A stretch of 64,000 bases of DNA, taken from positions 141,068,998 to 141,132,997 of the forward strand of contig OY829326.1 in assembly GCA_963691655.1 (NCBI GenBank), in the 5' to 3' direction. Made by a program: the position numbers and the translations under genes. Positions 24,184-36,179 of the stretch are shown one piece after another. Source of the DNA: Toxonevra muliebris (Eukaryota; Arthropoda; Insecta; Diptera; Pallopteridae). The notes below the pieces were generated by a model. That model saw only the letters and a list, made by a program, of their open reading frames with translations, did no database searches and was not told the origin of the DNA. Numbering within the stretch: the first letter of the stretch is position 1; each line of letters begins with the position of its first letter.

Positions 24184-25685
24184 CAGGGCCGTAGCCAGGT
24201 TTTTTTTCGGGGGGGAGGGGGGGGGGGGTTTATTCGAAGAAAATATTCATAAATAATTTTTATGAAACTGATGTTTAAATACAATAAATTAGATACGATG
24301 ATGTATTTGATCGACCCTATAAGACTAAGGACAAGAGTGGAGAAATGCCTTGAAGCTTTAGGATTTGTTCTTTCCAAGTTTTTTTTTAATCTTAACCTAA
24401 AACAAAAGTGGCCGAAAATGACAAAAAATTCACAAAATAACCAATTTAAATTTTTTCAAATAAATATTATTCAGTATGAATTCCTGTGCATTTTTTATCG
24501 TGAAAGACATAATTTTGATAACTCATTGACTTTCCGTTACCCAACCTTAAAAAAATTACCAAAAATGCTAAAAATAGTCAGAGGCTCATTTTTCCAAATG
24601 ATTATCAGTAGGAATTTGGGCCATTATCATTGATGACGAGCCCGGATGATGTTGGCATATATTCCCTAAATTCGAACAGTCACAGCATTAAAAGGGATCT
24701 TCTGAGCAACAATGGGTTAAAGAATTAATTACAATTTAAGAATATCTCCAAAAATTTTGGAGCTGATCCACTAACACTGCCCTGCCCTGGTTTGACGAAT
24801 AATACAGTTCCTAGTGTTTGCGAATGAATTTTCCATGCTAAACACAAATCTGAAGTCAAAAACTTCGCATTACGTCACGTTTTAGAAAAAATGGGACTGA
24901 AACCACTAAAAATAGCGTTTTTGGCCATTTTTTTTAATTGTAGAGCTGAACCCTGACATGCTAGAAACTTCGAAATTTAGAAATTAAAGGCTGGATAATG
25001 CCCTTTCAAATAAGCCCTAAGCCATACTGTTTTCATGCGCCCTTAAAGAAAGATGTGTTTAGGTCTAGGGGTGCAGGAAAAAAGATACAAAGAACGGATT
25101 TTATTTTACTCCCACCCACAGCCAGACATAATGAAAAGTGCTGGTTACATATCTGCAGTCAGATTTAAAAAATTCAAAATACCGGATCAAATATGGCGGA
25201 CGAGTTTAAGATGAAAGAGAAATCTGATGGTAGAAAAACTGCATAATAAAATATTGCTTTGTATTACCTTTCAAATAAGTCTAATTTTACAAAGGTCCGA
25301 CAGTTTTTTCTATTTTTTATTAATTGTTAAACTTTTCAAAATGTTTCACGACGAAACTTTAATTCAAAAACAGTTAGGGACATAGAAAAACTATGAATAC
25401 AGGATTGCTCAGCATCATTTTCTCTTTTTGCATCCGAAGTCAAACCTCATTTCAAAGAAAACAAATCAGATTAGGTCCCATAGTGTAACTAAGATTTAAA
25501 GTTTACTTGAATGTTTAGAAAGAAAACGATGGAAGTAAAAAATATTCAGAAATCGTCTAATAGAGTTTATTTTCAACTTTTTTGCTATCCACTGGCAATT
25601 AATATAAAAAAGTAGAAGAAAGTTTCCACATTTCGGGCGGGGGGGGGATCAGAACCCCTAAAACCTCCCCCTAAATACGGCCTTG
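24184..25685. mobile_element. non-autonomous hAT-type element with 8-bp target duplication
   Basis: The ends read CAGGGCCGTAGCCAGG and, as reverse complement of the right end, CAAGGCCGTATTTAGG. They are flanked by perfect 8-bp direct repeats CTATGAAT (24176-24183 and 25686-25693). An 8-bp duplication with CAGGG-type ends is the hAT signature. G-rich tracts lie just inside both ends (24209-24229, 25636-25648). No transposase is readable in the 1.5-kb interior. A second, shorter copy begins at 52259. Confidence 0.8.
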
Positions 25686-26476
25686 CTATGAATTATGTGG
25701 ACTAAAAAAAAATATTAAAAATATGTCGTACAGTGCTAATTCAATGACCTTTTTCATAACGTCAATGTTTAAAGACAAATGAAGTTTAAAGCACGTGACA
25801 GGTTTTTTTTTAAACTAATTCTGTATTTTCATTTTAGTTAAATTAAAAGAAAATATATAAGATACTTTCCAGAACTATGCATCCATACCAAAAATTTTTT
25901 CGTTTTATTATTTTCGCTTTTCAATTTTCTATTTTGTAGATACTCAAGTGTGTGTGTGTGTATGTGCACTCAAGTTCTTGTTTATTTGTATGTGTGCACA
26001 CAAAAGAAATTTGATGCTTTTTTTGCTTTCAATGTTTATGATGTTCATTTTCTTGATGTTACTTTTTCTTTTTAAATTTGTTTACTTCAGAATTCAGTTT
26101 ATTAAATGATATTGATGAAAATGTAAGAGAGAATAGTTATTTATACAGGGTGATTGGGTGTCACTGATTAAGGAGATGTTAAGAGAAGTCGATGGAAATA
26201 AGAAGCTGTATGGGCAAGGAGTAATTTTTTAATCCTTCGAGAGCTAAAGAGAGTGGATCTCGGCTTGTCGTTATAACGGTGAATTTATATATTTCCAGCT
26301 TTCCTTTGGTGACGGAAGGGCCGCAGGGGCCCTAAGTAATCATTATTGGGGGGAAAAGATCATGCAAAGCTGTACAGTAAAATCAGTTAAAATCATTTTA
26401 TAATGGTTATGAATGGCTACAATACATTTTGGTTAACAATAATTGTTATAGGTATTATGACAAACCAAAATCTGTT

Positions 26477-27830
26477 TTTTTTTTTTTATTTAAGCAATCA
26501 ACACTCTGGAGGTACCCCTATGAATGCAAAGCATTGCGTTGATTGAGGAAGGTAGATAGATTAGTGGTAGGAGGAAAGAGGGAGAAAAAGTGGAGAACGT
26601 TTATTTTAAATTTGGAAAGGTCGTAAGAGTCAGGAAAAACTATTGCAGGGTACGGCAGAGAAAACAACTATCTCTGTAATGCGTGGAGCATTGGGGTATC
26701 ATATCCACGTGGAAAGTATTCCTAACACCGCTTTAGAAAGCCGAGGCACTTGGCTGCTTCTTTCGACACGCAAAAAATATGATTATTCCAACAAACGTCA
26801 CATTGGATGGACATGCCCAGAAGATCAAAAGTTGCTGACTCCGCAATAACCACCCCATCCATAAACAGGGGGTTAATAGAGGGTTTGGGCACTCGTTTGT
26901 GAGATAACAGACAACATTGGGTCTTACGCGCGTTGAATTCTCTGTTCGTGAGACCCCACTCAGAGATTGATTGGAGATCATTATTGAGTGAGCCATTCAT
27001 AGCATGCCGTTTACTCTCAATCTCAAAAGAGTTAGGGCGTTTTGAGCAGGTGTATGAGTGACAAATGGTGCAGTCAATGACAAAAGGTCATTGATAAAGA
27101 TAAGGAAAAGGGTTGGGGAGAGGACCGAGCCTTGCGGCACTCCAGCATTAATGGCACGAGCCTCTGAATTAACACCATCTATCACAACACGGATAGAGCG
27201 GTCACTTAGATAGAGCGGTCACTCGTGATCCATCGAGTGAAGTTATTACCGACCCCAAACGCAGCCAGTTTTTGCCCCAGTGCTTTATGCCACACTCGAT
27301 CAAATTTCTTGGAAATATCCAGAGCAATCGCTTTGCTCTCACCTAAGCCATGCATACTTTGGTTCCAATGAAAACCGCCATGACGGCGGAAACCGTATTG
27401 GCGATCATTAAACAACTCATTTCGCTCTAAATATTTGACCAAGTGAAAGTTAACTACACTTTCCATGACCTTGGACAGTGTAGAACAGATTGCGATGAGG
27501 CGGTAGTTCGCAGGGTCCGTAATATTTCTCTTCTTAAGAAAGGGTTGGACGTTTGCAACTTTCCAACAGGATGGAAATACACCTGCAGTGTATGAAATGT
27601 TAAAAAGATTGCGTAACGGTCGCACTAGTGTTGACGAACATGCTCGCATTACATGGGCTGGAATGCCATCAGGCCCCGAAGACTTATTAATGTCGAGATT
27701 CGCGAATAGTCTTTTAACTATACGTGCTCGAAAATGTATCTCAGGCATAACACAAGATACAACTTCGATAACGGGAAGTGGCTGATTGCTATCTGGCAGA
27801 GAAGAACTCTCTGCGACAATGCTAGCTAAA
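26477..27830 (-). mobile_element. LINE reverse-transcriptase fragment
   Basis: Minus-strand non-LTR retrotransposon. The order of blocks is canonical: MPEIHFRARIVKRLF, LDINKSSGPDGIPAHVMRAC, PANYRLIAICSTLSKVMESV, NDRQYGFR, ALDISKKFDRVWHKAL (catalytic Asp of motif A), then INAGVPQGSVLSPTLFLIFI with NDLL (motif B). The usual F/YADD catalytic box after NDLL is not found in any frame; sequence there reads HSYTCSKRPN, then resumes with SLNNDLQSISEWG and FNARKTQCC. The 3' end at low coordinates reaches a T12 run (about 26476-26488), a poly-A tail in element sense. 5'-truncated, with frame breaks near 27200 and 27000. Confidence 0.9.
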
Positions 27831-28067
27831 AGATTCGCTTTATCAACCGATCTAGTGACGAGGCAATACAGTTATGGCAAAACAACCCACAATTTTGGTT
27901 ATTAATAACAACTATTAGATCAACCATAATCTGTTTAGGATGCCATTGAACATTATGCCATCCAAAATTTGTTGATAACCAGCAACCAGAATTACAACAG
28001 CAAACATAAGTAAGAAAAAGCATTAAATATAGATCGAATTTATAAAAAAAAAAACAAAAAAAAAAAA

Positions 28068-28135
28068 AAAACGTCTGGACCCAATCGAACCCAGCACCCG
28101 GTACAGCAAGTGGTCGTTATGGCAAGGAGCCTCTT
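28068..28135 (-). repeat. tRNA-like / SINE relic with poly-T end
   Basis: On the minus strand CCGGGTGCTGGGTTCGATTG contains a box B (GGTTCGATTGG, 28081-28091), followed by a long T run that could act as a polymerase III stop. Box A is weak. It lies inside the TA-flanked element. Confidence 0.35.
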
Positions 28136-28634
28136 TATTTCTTGTAACCAAAACAGATTTTGATTGGTTATTGGTAACTAAAATGAGTTGTACTTGTTCA
28201 TAATTGTTGTTGGCAATCAAAATGAGTTTTGGTTTGTCATAACGGTTATTTATCGACTTTTGACATATGAAGGTCATAACAGTAAGGTCCCTGCACCAAA
28301 GAAATATTAAAGGTTGCCCGATTATTTGACTCGTTTTTGCGTTTATTTCATTTGATTTTACCAGAAATTTTACGTTTTTTAGTTAAAAATATACTCATAT
28401 TAACGGTTAATAGCTATGCTCATCTGATTGAAACAGCAGTTGGGCATTTTAATTTTCGAAATTCAATAAAAATTGCTATACTTACCATATATTTTTTTTT
28501 TTCAACTGTGATTTTCACTATGGGAAAGAGATGAAAATATTATATAAAATTTCTCAAAACTCTATTCATTCAATATTTTACTTATAGTCTCAACATTTTT
28601 TATTGACCATTAAAACAAACCGAGTCACCCTGTA

Positions 28635-29087
28635 TATAATATATTTTCGACTATTCTTCCCAAAATATTTATATATGCAGAGAAAAACATGTCTGCTGTT
28701 ATTGACAGGAAATTGAATGAATTTTTTAAAAATAGCATTACAAAGCATTAACATGCGTAGGAGTAGAGTAGCAGTAGCGAGTTATATTGACATAATCCTT
28801 CATAACCAGACATGTACCTACATACCTCTATAATTTTAAAATTATGTTTTTAATCTTTATGAATTTTATGATTAAATTTCGCCAACACACTAATTGGCAT
28901 CACAGAATTATGTAAGTATGTTCCTGGGAAAAGTTAAGTACACCAACAAAAAGTTGATTATACTTTTCAGCATTAATGAACCAAGTTTTTCAGTTATTGT
29001 TTTCTTGTTTTCATTGCATATTTATAGGCATAAACTTTTCAAATTATTAATTTTGGTTTTTTATTTTGTTTTTTTTTTTCTGTCTAC
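28635..29087. other. intron 2 right end, no other feature
   Basis: AT-rich sequence next to the donor of the glutamine-rich exon (minus strand AG|GTAGAC). No further exon seen. Confidence 0.5.
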
Positions 29088-29324
29088 CTTTCATTAACAT
29101 CAGTTATATCGCCTGTATCCATATCAAGTAATATTATCGCACTTTGAAAACTTGCGCATACAGTGCGATAAAAAGCATTCTCACGCAAATCTTCGCCTAA
29201 TGTACAAAGCTGTGGTGCTTGCGCTTGTTGTTGTTGTTGCTGATGCTGTGGCGACTGCAGATGTTGTTGTTGATGCATGAGTGGATGTAGCAGGTTGCGT
29301 GTAAACTGTGAAAGTCTGCTATTT
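29088..29324 (-). CDS. glutamine-rich middle exon of the arrestin-family gene
   Basis: A 237-nt exon, exactly 79 codons, entering and leaving in phase 2. The acceptor is TTCGCAG|AAAT after a T-rich tract; the donor is AG|GTAGAC, usable but weaker than consensus. It begins NSRLSQFTRNLLHPLMHQQQ, passes through a Gln/His-rich run, then LCTLGEDLRENAFYRTVCAS and FQSAIILLDMDTGDITDVN. The composition stands out against the AT-rich surroundings (CAG/CAA and GC-ending codons), which supports real coding. Both junctions match the first exon (60282-60415) and the arrestin exon (4944-5141), so I read it as part of the same protein, lying just before the arrestin fold. I do not recognise a named domain in it. 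Because it is symmetric it could be skipped without frame change. An independent nested gene is a less likely alternative. Confidence 0.7.
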
Positions 29325-30965
29325 CTGCGAATCGAGCAAAAATTTTAATTTTATTGTTTTTTTTTTCTTTTGTGTATAAGGTATTAAAAGAAAATTATTT
29401 CTTCTTTTGTTTTGAATTTTTACGTTGCTCAGCATTTTCTGTCGCATGCTCTTATTTTTCTTATTATTTATTTATTCATTCATTCATTTGTATATACTAT
29501 GTACATATATACGAGAGTAGATGCAGAGTGGTTGATTTATGTACAACTTAAAAAAGGTTGTTTAATGGTAGAATTTAATTTATACAACGTTTCTTTAGAT
29601 TTTGTTTAGTTACACATGCATTTTGTATATGTATAATATAAGTTTTGCTATACCCGTATAATTATTATGAAATATTTTTCCATATACTTTTGATACTTGA
29701 GAATTTTATGGGTAAATTTTATTAAAGCAGTTTCCATGAGCGTTAAAATATCTCCATTTATAGAGTAAAAAGTTTTTTTATGTGCGTATTTCTATGGAAG
29801 ATTCTTACCATATGCTTGTTTTGATGATAATATCTGCAAAGTGATGATAAATCATAAGTTTTTCTTGTTTATTGATGTCATTACTTTAAATCCCAAATGC
29901 CATGATTATAAACTCAATCGGCAAATATTTGGGGCAAGTAACGTATTCGAATGAATACCAAGCATTGTTAGATTTGTGCTTACAAATTTTGGACTAGCTA
30001 GATCTAGATATTATCCCTGGCTATAAATGAAGAAATGACGATCGAATTAAGAATGGAGTGGAAATGAGCCAAGTGAAAGGCTCTAATTTCAGTTTGGGGT
30101 CACAGTCATTTCGAAAAAGGAGAGCATTGAAAAAAAGTACTGCAAGAGGCTGAGAAATAGCGATAATTTCCAACTTTCTTTTTTTGCATGAAATGTTTTT
30201 AAAAATTTGTTCTTCTCGGGCGCTTGTTTGTTTATTAATGGGTTTTCACTTCTGATGCAAATCTTTTGAATTAAATATTTTTTTGTGGGAGGTTCCTTTT
30301 CAGCATCTATAATCAGCAAACAAAATTTGTCATTTATACTGCAATTCCCGGGTTATGATTTCAAAGACTAAGTTCAGATAGGGTGTTGAAATAGTACTAA
30401 GGGTCTATCTCTGAGAGTACTGTTAAAACTTTCTCTACATCTCTCTCCCCTTATATTTACTTTTACTGTAGATATGGACATAAGAGTGGATCGACATATA
30501 ACATTTTGACTGCCATTATAACAGCGATTTTTGAGTAGAGGGGGAGATGGTCTGCTCTTTTTTACTGAGTCTTTTCTATCGAACTGGTGATTTGACGTAT
30601 AGTTTTGAGTAATTTGGGGTCGATGGACTCGAATATGAAGACCATTTTGCTCCTACACGTCAGGTTCTTGAGATAACGATACATGAAATCAAGGAAATGG
30701 CTTTATTAAGACTGTAACAGGACATTCTTAATTTATGTCTTATTTATAGAAAAGTTGTTTAGTAGAAGAAGAAGCACATTTCTTTGTGAACTCAAGAATC
30801 CTCCATCTAAGCTCCATATCCTAAATTTCGGGAGTTTTTAAGTAGTGCTTAGAACAATATTGCTACAGGCTAAAGGAATGATAAAAATATTATAGTGTTT
30901 TTGGGAAAAAGTTTGCTTATCAAAAAGTATTGGGGGTCCTAGAACATTAAAATACACTCCGCCTC
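29325..30965. other. intron 1 start region, no gene seen
   Basis: AT-rich, with TTTATTCATTCATTCATT short repeats near 29467. Open frames at 29354-29609 and 30089-30319 have no family resemblance. Confidence 0.5.
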
Positions 30966-30969
30966 TTTA

Positions 30970-31135
30970 TTTTTGGAAAAATAACCTCAATTAGTCAAAT
31001 TTCATACATTTCTCAAATAAAGTTTTTAAAATTGTAAATTTTAAAAATTTTGTTTTTTTGAATTTTACAAAATTAATTTGAGAATTATATGAAATTTGAC
31101 TTTGAGAGGTTATATTTACCCAATTACCCAAAAAT
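30970..31135. repeat. fold-back MITE-like hairpin
   Basis: Imperfect inverted repeat with arms of about 70 bases. The outer blocks ATAACCTC and GTCAAATTTCAT and the inner block CTCAAAT recur in reverse complement on the other side (ATGAAATTTGAC, GAGGTTAT). The centre is AT-rich. It is probably a small non-autonomous transposon. Confidence 0.6.
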
Positions 31136-31743
31136 ACATGTTAAATTCGCCAGCCCGATTTTTGCTGTTGCACAGTGTTGTTAATTAAGATCGAAAACTG
31201 AGTTGAACGTGTTTTCGTTTTCATCAGCTAATGCCATATGGGTATGTGGTTCATACAGTCTACCAATCATGCACTCTTTACGTCTAGTGATTGGTATTAG
31301 CAACCTGCCTCAAGGTGCCACGAACAATCTATTAATATGGATCAATAGAACATAGGTAGAACAAGTGGTTGCCTGCTGTGGTAGGTATTATGCTGCTGCT
31401 CAATTGAATTTTTCTTTCATCTCTTCTACTGTCATAATTTTTGATTACTTAAAAAAATGCACACCATTTTTGGTAGAAAAGTGGTGTTGAAAGCAAGCCA
31501 AAGAAAAATACTTAGAGTCATACACTCAATGCTTCACCGAATAGATTGGCAAGTGCGAGATAACAATACTCATAACGTGTTTAATAATCAAGCAGCGATT
31601 AAACGCATGGAGCAAACCAACATACATTCGATCTTGGTGTAAGTAAGAGTTCAGATCGAGAACGATGTGGTCCCAATACAATTCCTCTAAATAGCTCCTT
31701 CTATATTTTTCCAGGATAGAAATTTCCGAATAACATCATTTAA
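31136..31743. other. intron DNA, no gene seen
   Basis: No recognised feature. The 61-codon frame at 31457-31642 has no known match by eye. Confidence 0.45.
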
Positions 31744-32217
31744 CTCTTTCATACCCAATGCTGCGTATATGCAACATTCACTAATATGTGGCATATGTGG
31801 ATATTTGTATTCGGTTCTGTTAGGTATTCTTCACGTTTGCTAATTGCCGGATATTTGAAATTTCTTGCTTAAGTAATTTTTTTTTTTATGTTTTGTCTTT
31901 GAAGTCCAGCAAAAAACCTAAGTGCAAACATTTTTAGTAAAATCTTTTGCACTATTTTTTTAAAAATAATGCATTAAATTATTACTAACCGGAAATTTTT
32001 TTATCAGATATGTTTATAAAAGATAAGGGAATATGAAAATCAAAAAATTTGAGAAAAGGAGTTATCCAGTGGTTGTCTACAGCTTCATAGCTATGTTTTT
32101 TTAACCTTTAATAAAGAACAAACAAATCAATGTAGAAGCAAGAAATTTGGTGTCATGATTATAATTTCACAACAAAAAGTTTCTCTCAAGCCCCATTATA
32201 TTTCGGGCGTCAAAGGG
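31744..32217. mobile_element. degenerate TTAA-flanked MITE
   Basis: The left end TTAACTCTTTCATACCCAA (from 31740) and reverse-complemented right end TTGACCCTTTGACGCCCGA (to 32221) agree at 12 of 19 positions, most differences being transitions. The flanks are TTAA and a mutated TCAA. TTAA duplication is the piggyBac signature. No coding content. Confidence 0.4.
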
Positions 32218-32221
32218 TCAA

Positions 32222-34367
32222 TAACCGTTTAAGAATAGCCTAGCTTGCTCACAAATGATTGAATATTCTCAAAATATGTCTCTTTAAGATACATACATAT
32301 AAAGTACTGTTCAAAATTATAGCGCACTTAGTACTCAAATAACTTCGGCATGATTCTAGAGAAATCAATCGGATCTTTTTCATTGTGAAATTCTATTTTA
32401 TTCTATATTAATTTGAGCAATAAAAATTATCACTGTAATACAAAACGAAAAAAATTTCAAATATTATTCGAAAGACTTTCCGATTTAGTGTGCAAAATTT
32501 GTAATATTTTATTAGGAGCATTAAATTTAGTTTTTCGCATGAAGAAGGGTTACCTCAGTATTTGTTAATACATCAATATATAAATTTCCAAAGTGTGTTG
32601 TAAATTTCTCAACAAATATCTGATTTTAGGGATCCCTATTAATACTATCGTAAATTGCAGGCTATCTCCATCCAGAAAGTTTTAATTCCAACTTTAAGAC
32701 CATCGTTATAATTGTACTGATTTCTATAGTTATTTCCTTTACGCTGAAATCAGCCCAAAAACTTTTCTGTAATGCTTGATTCGCGCAACTGTGGAGGGTT
32801 ATATTATTGGTAGTACATAAGTATTGATAAGTACATAAGTACCAAACCAATGAGATAAATATTGCAAACCATTTCTTCGCTTTTATATTGTGCTGCCGAT
32901 CGACAAAACACTATTTTTTTTAAAAAATCATGAATATAGTAATCTACCTATTCAGTTTACATACATTTAAGTCAAAAAGATATCATTAAATATTAATAAG
33001 TCCAACTGATTTATTTTTATATAGGCCATATCACCGCTAGCCATGAACAACAAAACTAATAAAACCCTAATGGAATGAAATTTTATAGATAGATAGATAT
33101 TATGGGTGTATTGTATAATTAAAATCATTTGGATAGTCTAATCTCACTAAGGAATCTACAAGGTAACGAAGCAAACTAACCAGTAGTGTCCCAGATATAT
33201 TTTCCTTTTACCAGTGAGCACATTCTAACAGTGCAGAATGTGCGCTCTGTCATCTTATGTTCTTTTTTGCTAAATTGGCAGCTATTGTTCTGTTCTTGGT
33301 GCCAGCGAAGAGCGGCCTAAATACACTTGACAGGCATTTAAAAATTTCGCTTGTGAGACTCATCGTTTGTTTTTACGAATTCATCCTAGGGCCAATAAAG
33401 GTTGTTTCTCGTTAGCTAAATTCAAATTAAAAGAGATACCATAGTATTCCAATGTATAATTTTTTTTTAATTTGTTAATACTTCAAGAATTTTCAATTAT
33501 GTCTGAACCACTAAGACTAAATTTTTACTAACCACAAATAAGTAAAGTACTAAACGAGAAATAATATTGTATATCCATTTTTGCATGGTTATGTACATAA
33601 GTTAAATGATTCAATGATTCACAGTATGGTTTAACATTTAAAATTAATTTAGTTACCTTTGATAACTTTTTTTTTTATTACATTACAAACAAAATTTTAT
33701 ACATATGCATATAGCCATGTTTATTTAAAAATATTTACATGCGTCCTTTAATAAATATTTTTTTTTTATTTTACAAATTTTAAATGTAACCGCAAATTAC
33801 ATTTACGCATTACGTTTAATCTCAAAAATAACCCACAGCATTTTTTGTACAAATAAAAATCCTATGCCATTTTGTTGGGAAAATTATATTAAGTCTATAG
33901 CACATACATATGCAGTATATATGCAGGGGAGGATCTAGAAATTTTCAATTTGGGGGGCTGAGATTTGAAAAATTTCTCACTCAAATTTTTGACATGTAAA
34001 TATTAAATTTTTTTAAATAACGTGGCCCCCAAATTTTTCTAAGTGCACAAACATCGGTTGTAGTTCTTTACTACACTTATGGAAATAACAGCATTTTTTT
34101 TTTTTTTTTTTTGATAATTTCCACCTGGAAGTTTTTTTTTCGATCTGAAAATATTTTGTTTTTGAAATATGACTGTGGCCAGATTCGAATTTAGAATAAA
34201 AAATTTCATAAGAAAATAGTTCATTGTGCATCTTTCAACAAGTACAATACTTTTTAGGTCTGTGATGTGTTTAATTTTTATCTTATATTTTGAAAATAGA
34301 GTACAGAAAAAAAAAATATTATCTTGTGATGATATTTTCAAATAGTATTATTATTTTTTATTATTAC
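32222..34367. other. intron DNA, no supported gene
   Basis: Includes a transposon-end-like TACTGTTCAAAATTATAGCG near 32305 without a partner, and at 33924-33960 a GGATCTAGAAATTTTCAATT plus G6 stretch resembling one end of the CAGTGGCGGATCC hAT MITE family. T- and A-rich runs around 34090-34310 create artefact frames. Confidence 0.45.
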
Positions 34368-34371
34368 TTAA

Positions 34372-34835
34372 CCCTTCGGAGGGCGCGCCGCGGCAAAATA
34401 GCCGCACATTGTTTATTTTGTGTTTTTAAAATACAAATCATAGTAGCCGACCGCTGCCACTCAAGTGACTTTGTAAGTTTTGAGATGCAGCGTGGTTTAC
34501 CTTTAGCCGTTGGTTTCTGCGTTACATCGTTTAGCTGCTATTTGTGTTTGAAAATTAGTATTTCTCTTCTGCGGCTAATTTGCCGTGGCGCGCCCTCTCG
34601 TGTAACAAAAAAATTCAAGGGTAGCTTGATGAAATTTTTTCAAAGTCAAAGCGATGAAAAATAAATATTTTAAAATTTATTTCAATGTCACTAAAAAGCA
34701 ATCAGTTGTTTTATATTAATGATTTTTTTGCTATAAATAAGAAACATTGCAGTCGATACTATGAAATTTACCTTGCGGCTAAATTGCCGCGGCGCTCCCT
34801 CTCGTGTAACTTTTCAGAGCGCGCCCTCCGAAGGG
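34372..34835. mobile_element. piggyBac-like MITE (TTAA duplication)
   Basis: Perfect 17-base terminal inverted repeats CCCTTCGGAGGGCGCGC are flanked by TTAA on both sides (34368-34371 and 34836-34839), the target-site signature of piggyBac elements. The 464-bp interior is unusually GC-rich at its ends and carries two near-identical 36-base direct repeats, GCGGCTAA(A/T)TTGCCG(C/T)GGCGC... (about 34573 and 34777), each with its own GCGGC..GCCGC hairpin. No transposase. The 124-codon frame overlapping it (34290-34664) is not a gene. Confidence 0.85.
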
Positions 34836-35001
34836 TTAAATAGACTTTAACTCAAAATTAAAATTACTGATGAATCCAAAAAGAATTAAACTGTTTCCAG
34901 TATAACAAATGATATAATGTCCAAGGCTGTACGTTATATCGAATAATTATAAAAATAATAGTACATTTAGTTCAACAAAGTGGAGTTGGAGATAACGCTT
35001 T

Positions 35002-36029
35002 GGCCCTTATTATGAACTGCTTTCGAAGTTCGATCTTCGCTGGTCATCGCAGATCGAATATCGAATGTAAATTCGTATTATGAGCAGTGCAACCCTGTCG
35101 AAATTTTCGTTGCGCATCGAATTTTCGGCCGAACGCAATTTTGCTTTCAATACAGTGCATGCTGAGTAATAATTGTTAAAAATTTAAGTATTTTGCCATT
35201 TCTTTTTGCTTTTTGAGGACTAAAAACTAATTTTAAACAGTTTTTGTAAATTTTTTACAGGTTTAAAGTGGTGAGCAATACATTGCAGTTATAGAAATAT
35301 GTGTCGTTGTTGAAAAGCTCTGGCGACTAAGAAAAAACTAAATGGTTTAGGACCAACCAATAATTCCTGGCGTTCCGCTTTTATTAGTAAAATATACTTT
35401 TGCTTGTATAATTGCATTTTATTCATTATAGGCAAATATAATTTTCCAGAACATCTAAAGCCTCTGATAATACCACAGAGACCTTGGGCTGTGCAAGTCT
35501 AAGAGTATTCTCTTCCCCAATGCTTAGTTGGAGTGATCTCTAAGCACAAAATCGCACAACTGCTGCCAATTTTAATATTTTTGGAATTGATCTTGCTCAT
35601 CTGCATTGCTTGAGCAGTTCATCTCGAGTAGTCATCAAGTCCACAAACGGCTCCTTGGCCAGTTCTGTAGAAATCTTTACACGAATTTTGTAGATGCTAA
35701 AGCTTTTTGAAAGGCTGCACTTTATCGTTTTCTGCTTCTGGCCAGTTCCATCGAGCTCTCATTCTCTTCCGATGAATCGTTGAATTATTATTCGTTGTAG
35801 TCATAACTATTTTGTCCTTATTTTTTCTACTTCATTTTTAAACAAATCGTATTTATTTTTCAAAATGACGATCAGCTGATAGAAACATACTACCGTGAAC
35901 CACCCAAAATGAGCGAAATTCACAATAACCCTATTCTCCGTCAAAAGCACGTCTTAATGCCAAACTCAAATTCGTTCGATCAGGACATTCGACTACAGTC
36001 GAAGATCGAACGCAGTTTTAAACAGGGCC
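35002..36029. mobile_element. PIF/Harbinger transposon relic
   Basis: Terminal repeats GGCCCTTATTATGAACTGC and, reversed from the right, GGCCCTGTTTAAAACTGC continue into TTCGA-rich subterminal sequence with matching ATCTTCG on both sides. The flanks show a 3-bp TTT/TTT duplication (34999-35001, 36030-36032). The minus strand holds a broken Harbinger transposase. At 1028 bp the element has lost more than half of a normal autonomous copy. Confidence 0.75.
35330..35790 (-). pseudogene. Harbinger transposase (HARBI1-like) remnant
   Basis: Minus-strand pieces in order: RARWNWPEAENDK near 35750, LAAVVRFCA then a stop, SLQLSIGEENTLRLAQPKVS followed by VVLSEALDVLENYI (35431-35571), and SGTPGIIGW (about 35365-35390). 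These match the HARBI1 pattern L.alRF.A.gsfq..vGd..gls..tvsr....v..al and the later G.PGViG.iDGTHI block; here the DGTHI catalytic Asp is lost. One in-frame stop is visible, and the segments are out of frame with each other. It is non-functional. Confidence 0.75.
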
Positions 36030-36179
36030 TTTATCTGAGAAAATCTATCTTGCCTAAGCAAACAGTTATGGACATGTGACCATCCTGGAAACACTGGTAG
36101 ATATAGGGAAAATATTCAAATCCCATAGGTTCACGACAACATTGGTTTACATAATACCCCATTACGGCAGTAGTGATGA

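Larger units (their letters stand above)
26146..28632. mobile_element. TA-flanked DNA transposon shell with nested LINE
   Basis: Terminal repeats CAGGGTGATTGGG (26146) and, reversed, CAGGGTGACTCGG (28632) are flanked by TA on each side, typical of Tc1/mariner-type insertions. The inside carries a LINE reverse transcriptase (26477-27830) and a tRNA-like segment (about 28070-28130). No transposase of the outer element can be recognised, so the shell appears non-autonomous or its gene was lost. Confidence 0.55.

Noticed and set aside
24205..24235. CRISPR-like or regulatory G-rich array
   Set aside because: The G runs are part of the hAT element ends and recur in its second copy. No spaced direct repeats, and a eukaryotic context.
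32300..32340. Tc1-like terminal repeat
   Set aside because: No matching inverted end or transposase within several kilobases; left as a lone resemblance.
34013..34341. Two overlapping minus-strand frames with Lys runs
   Set aside because: They depend on an A/T homopolymer at 34095-34111 and show no family similarity.
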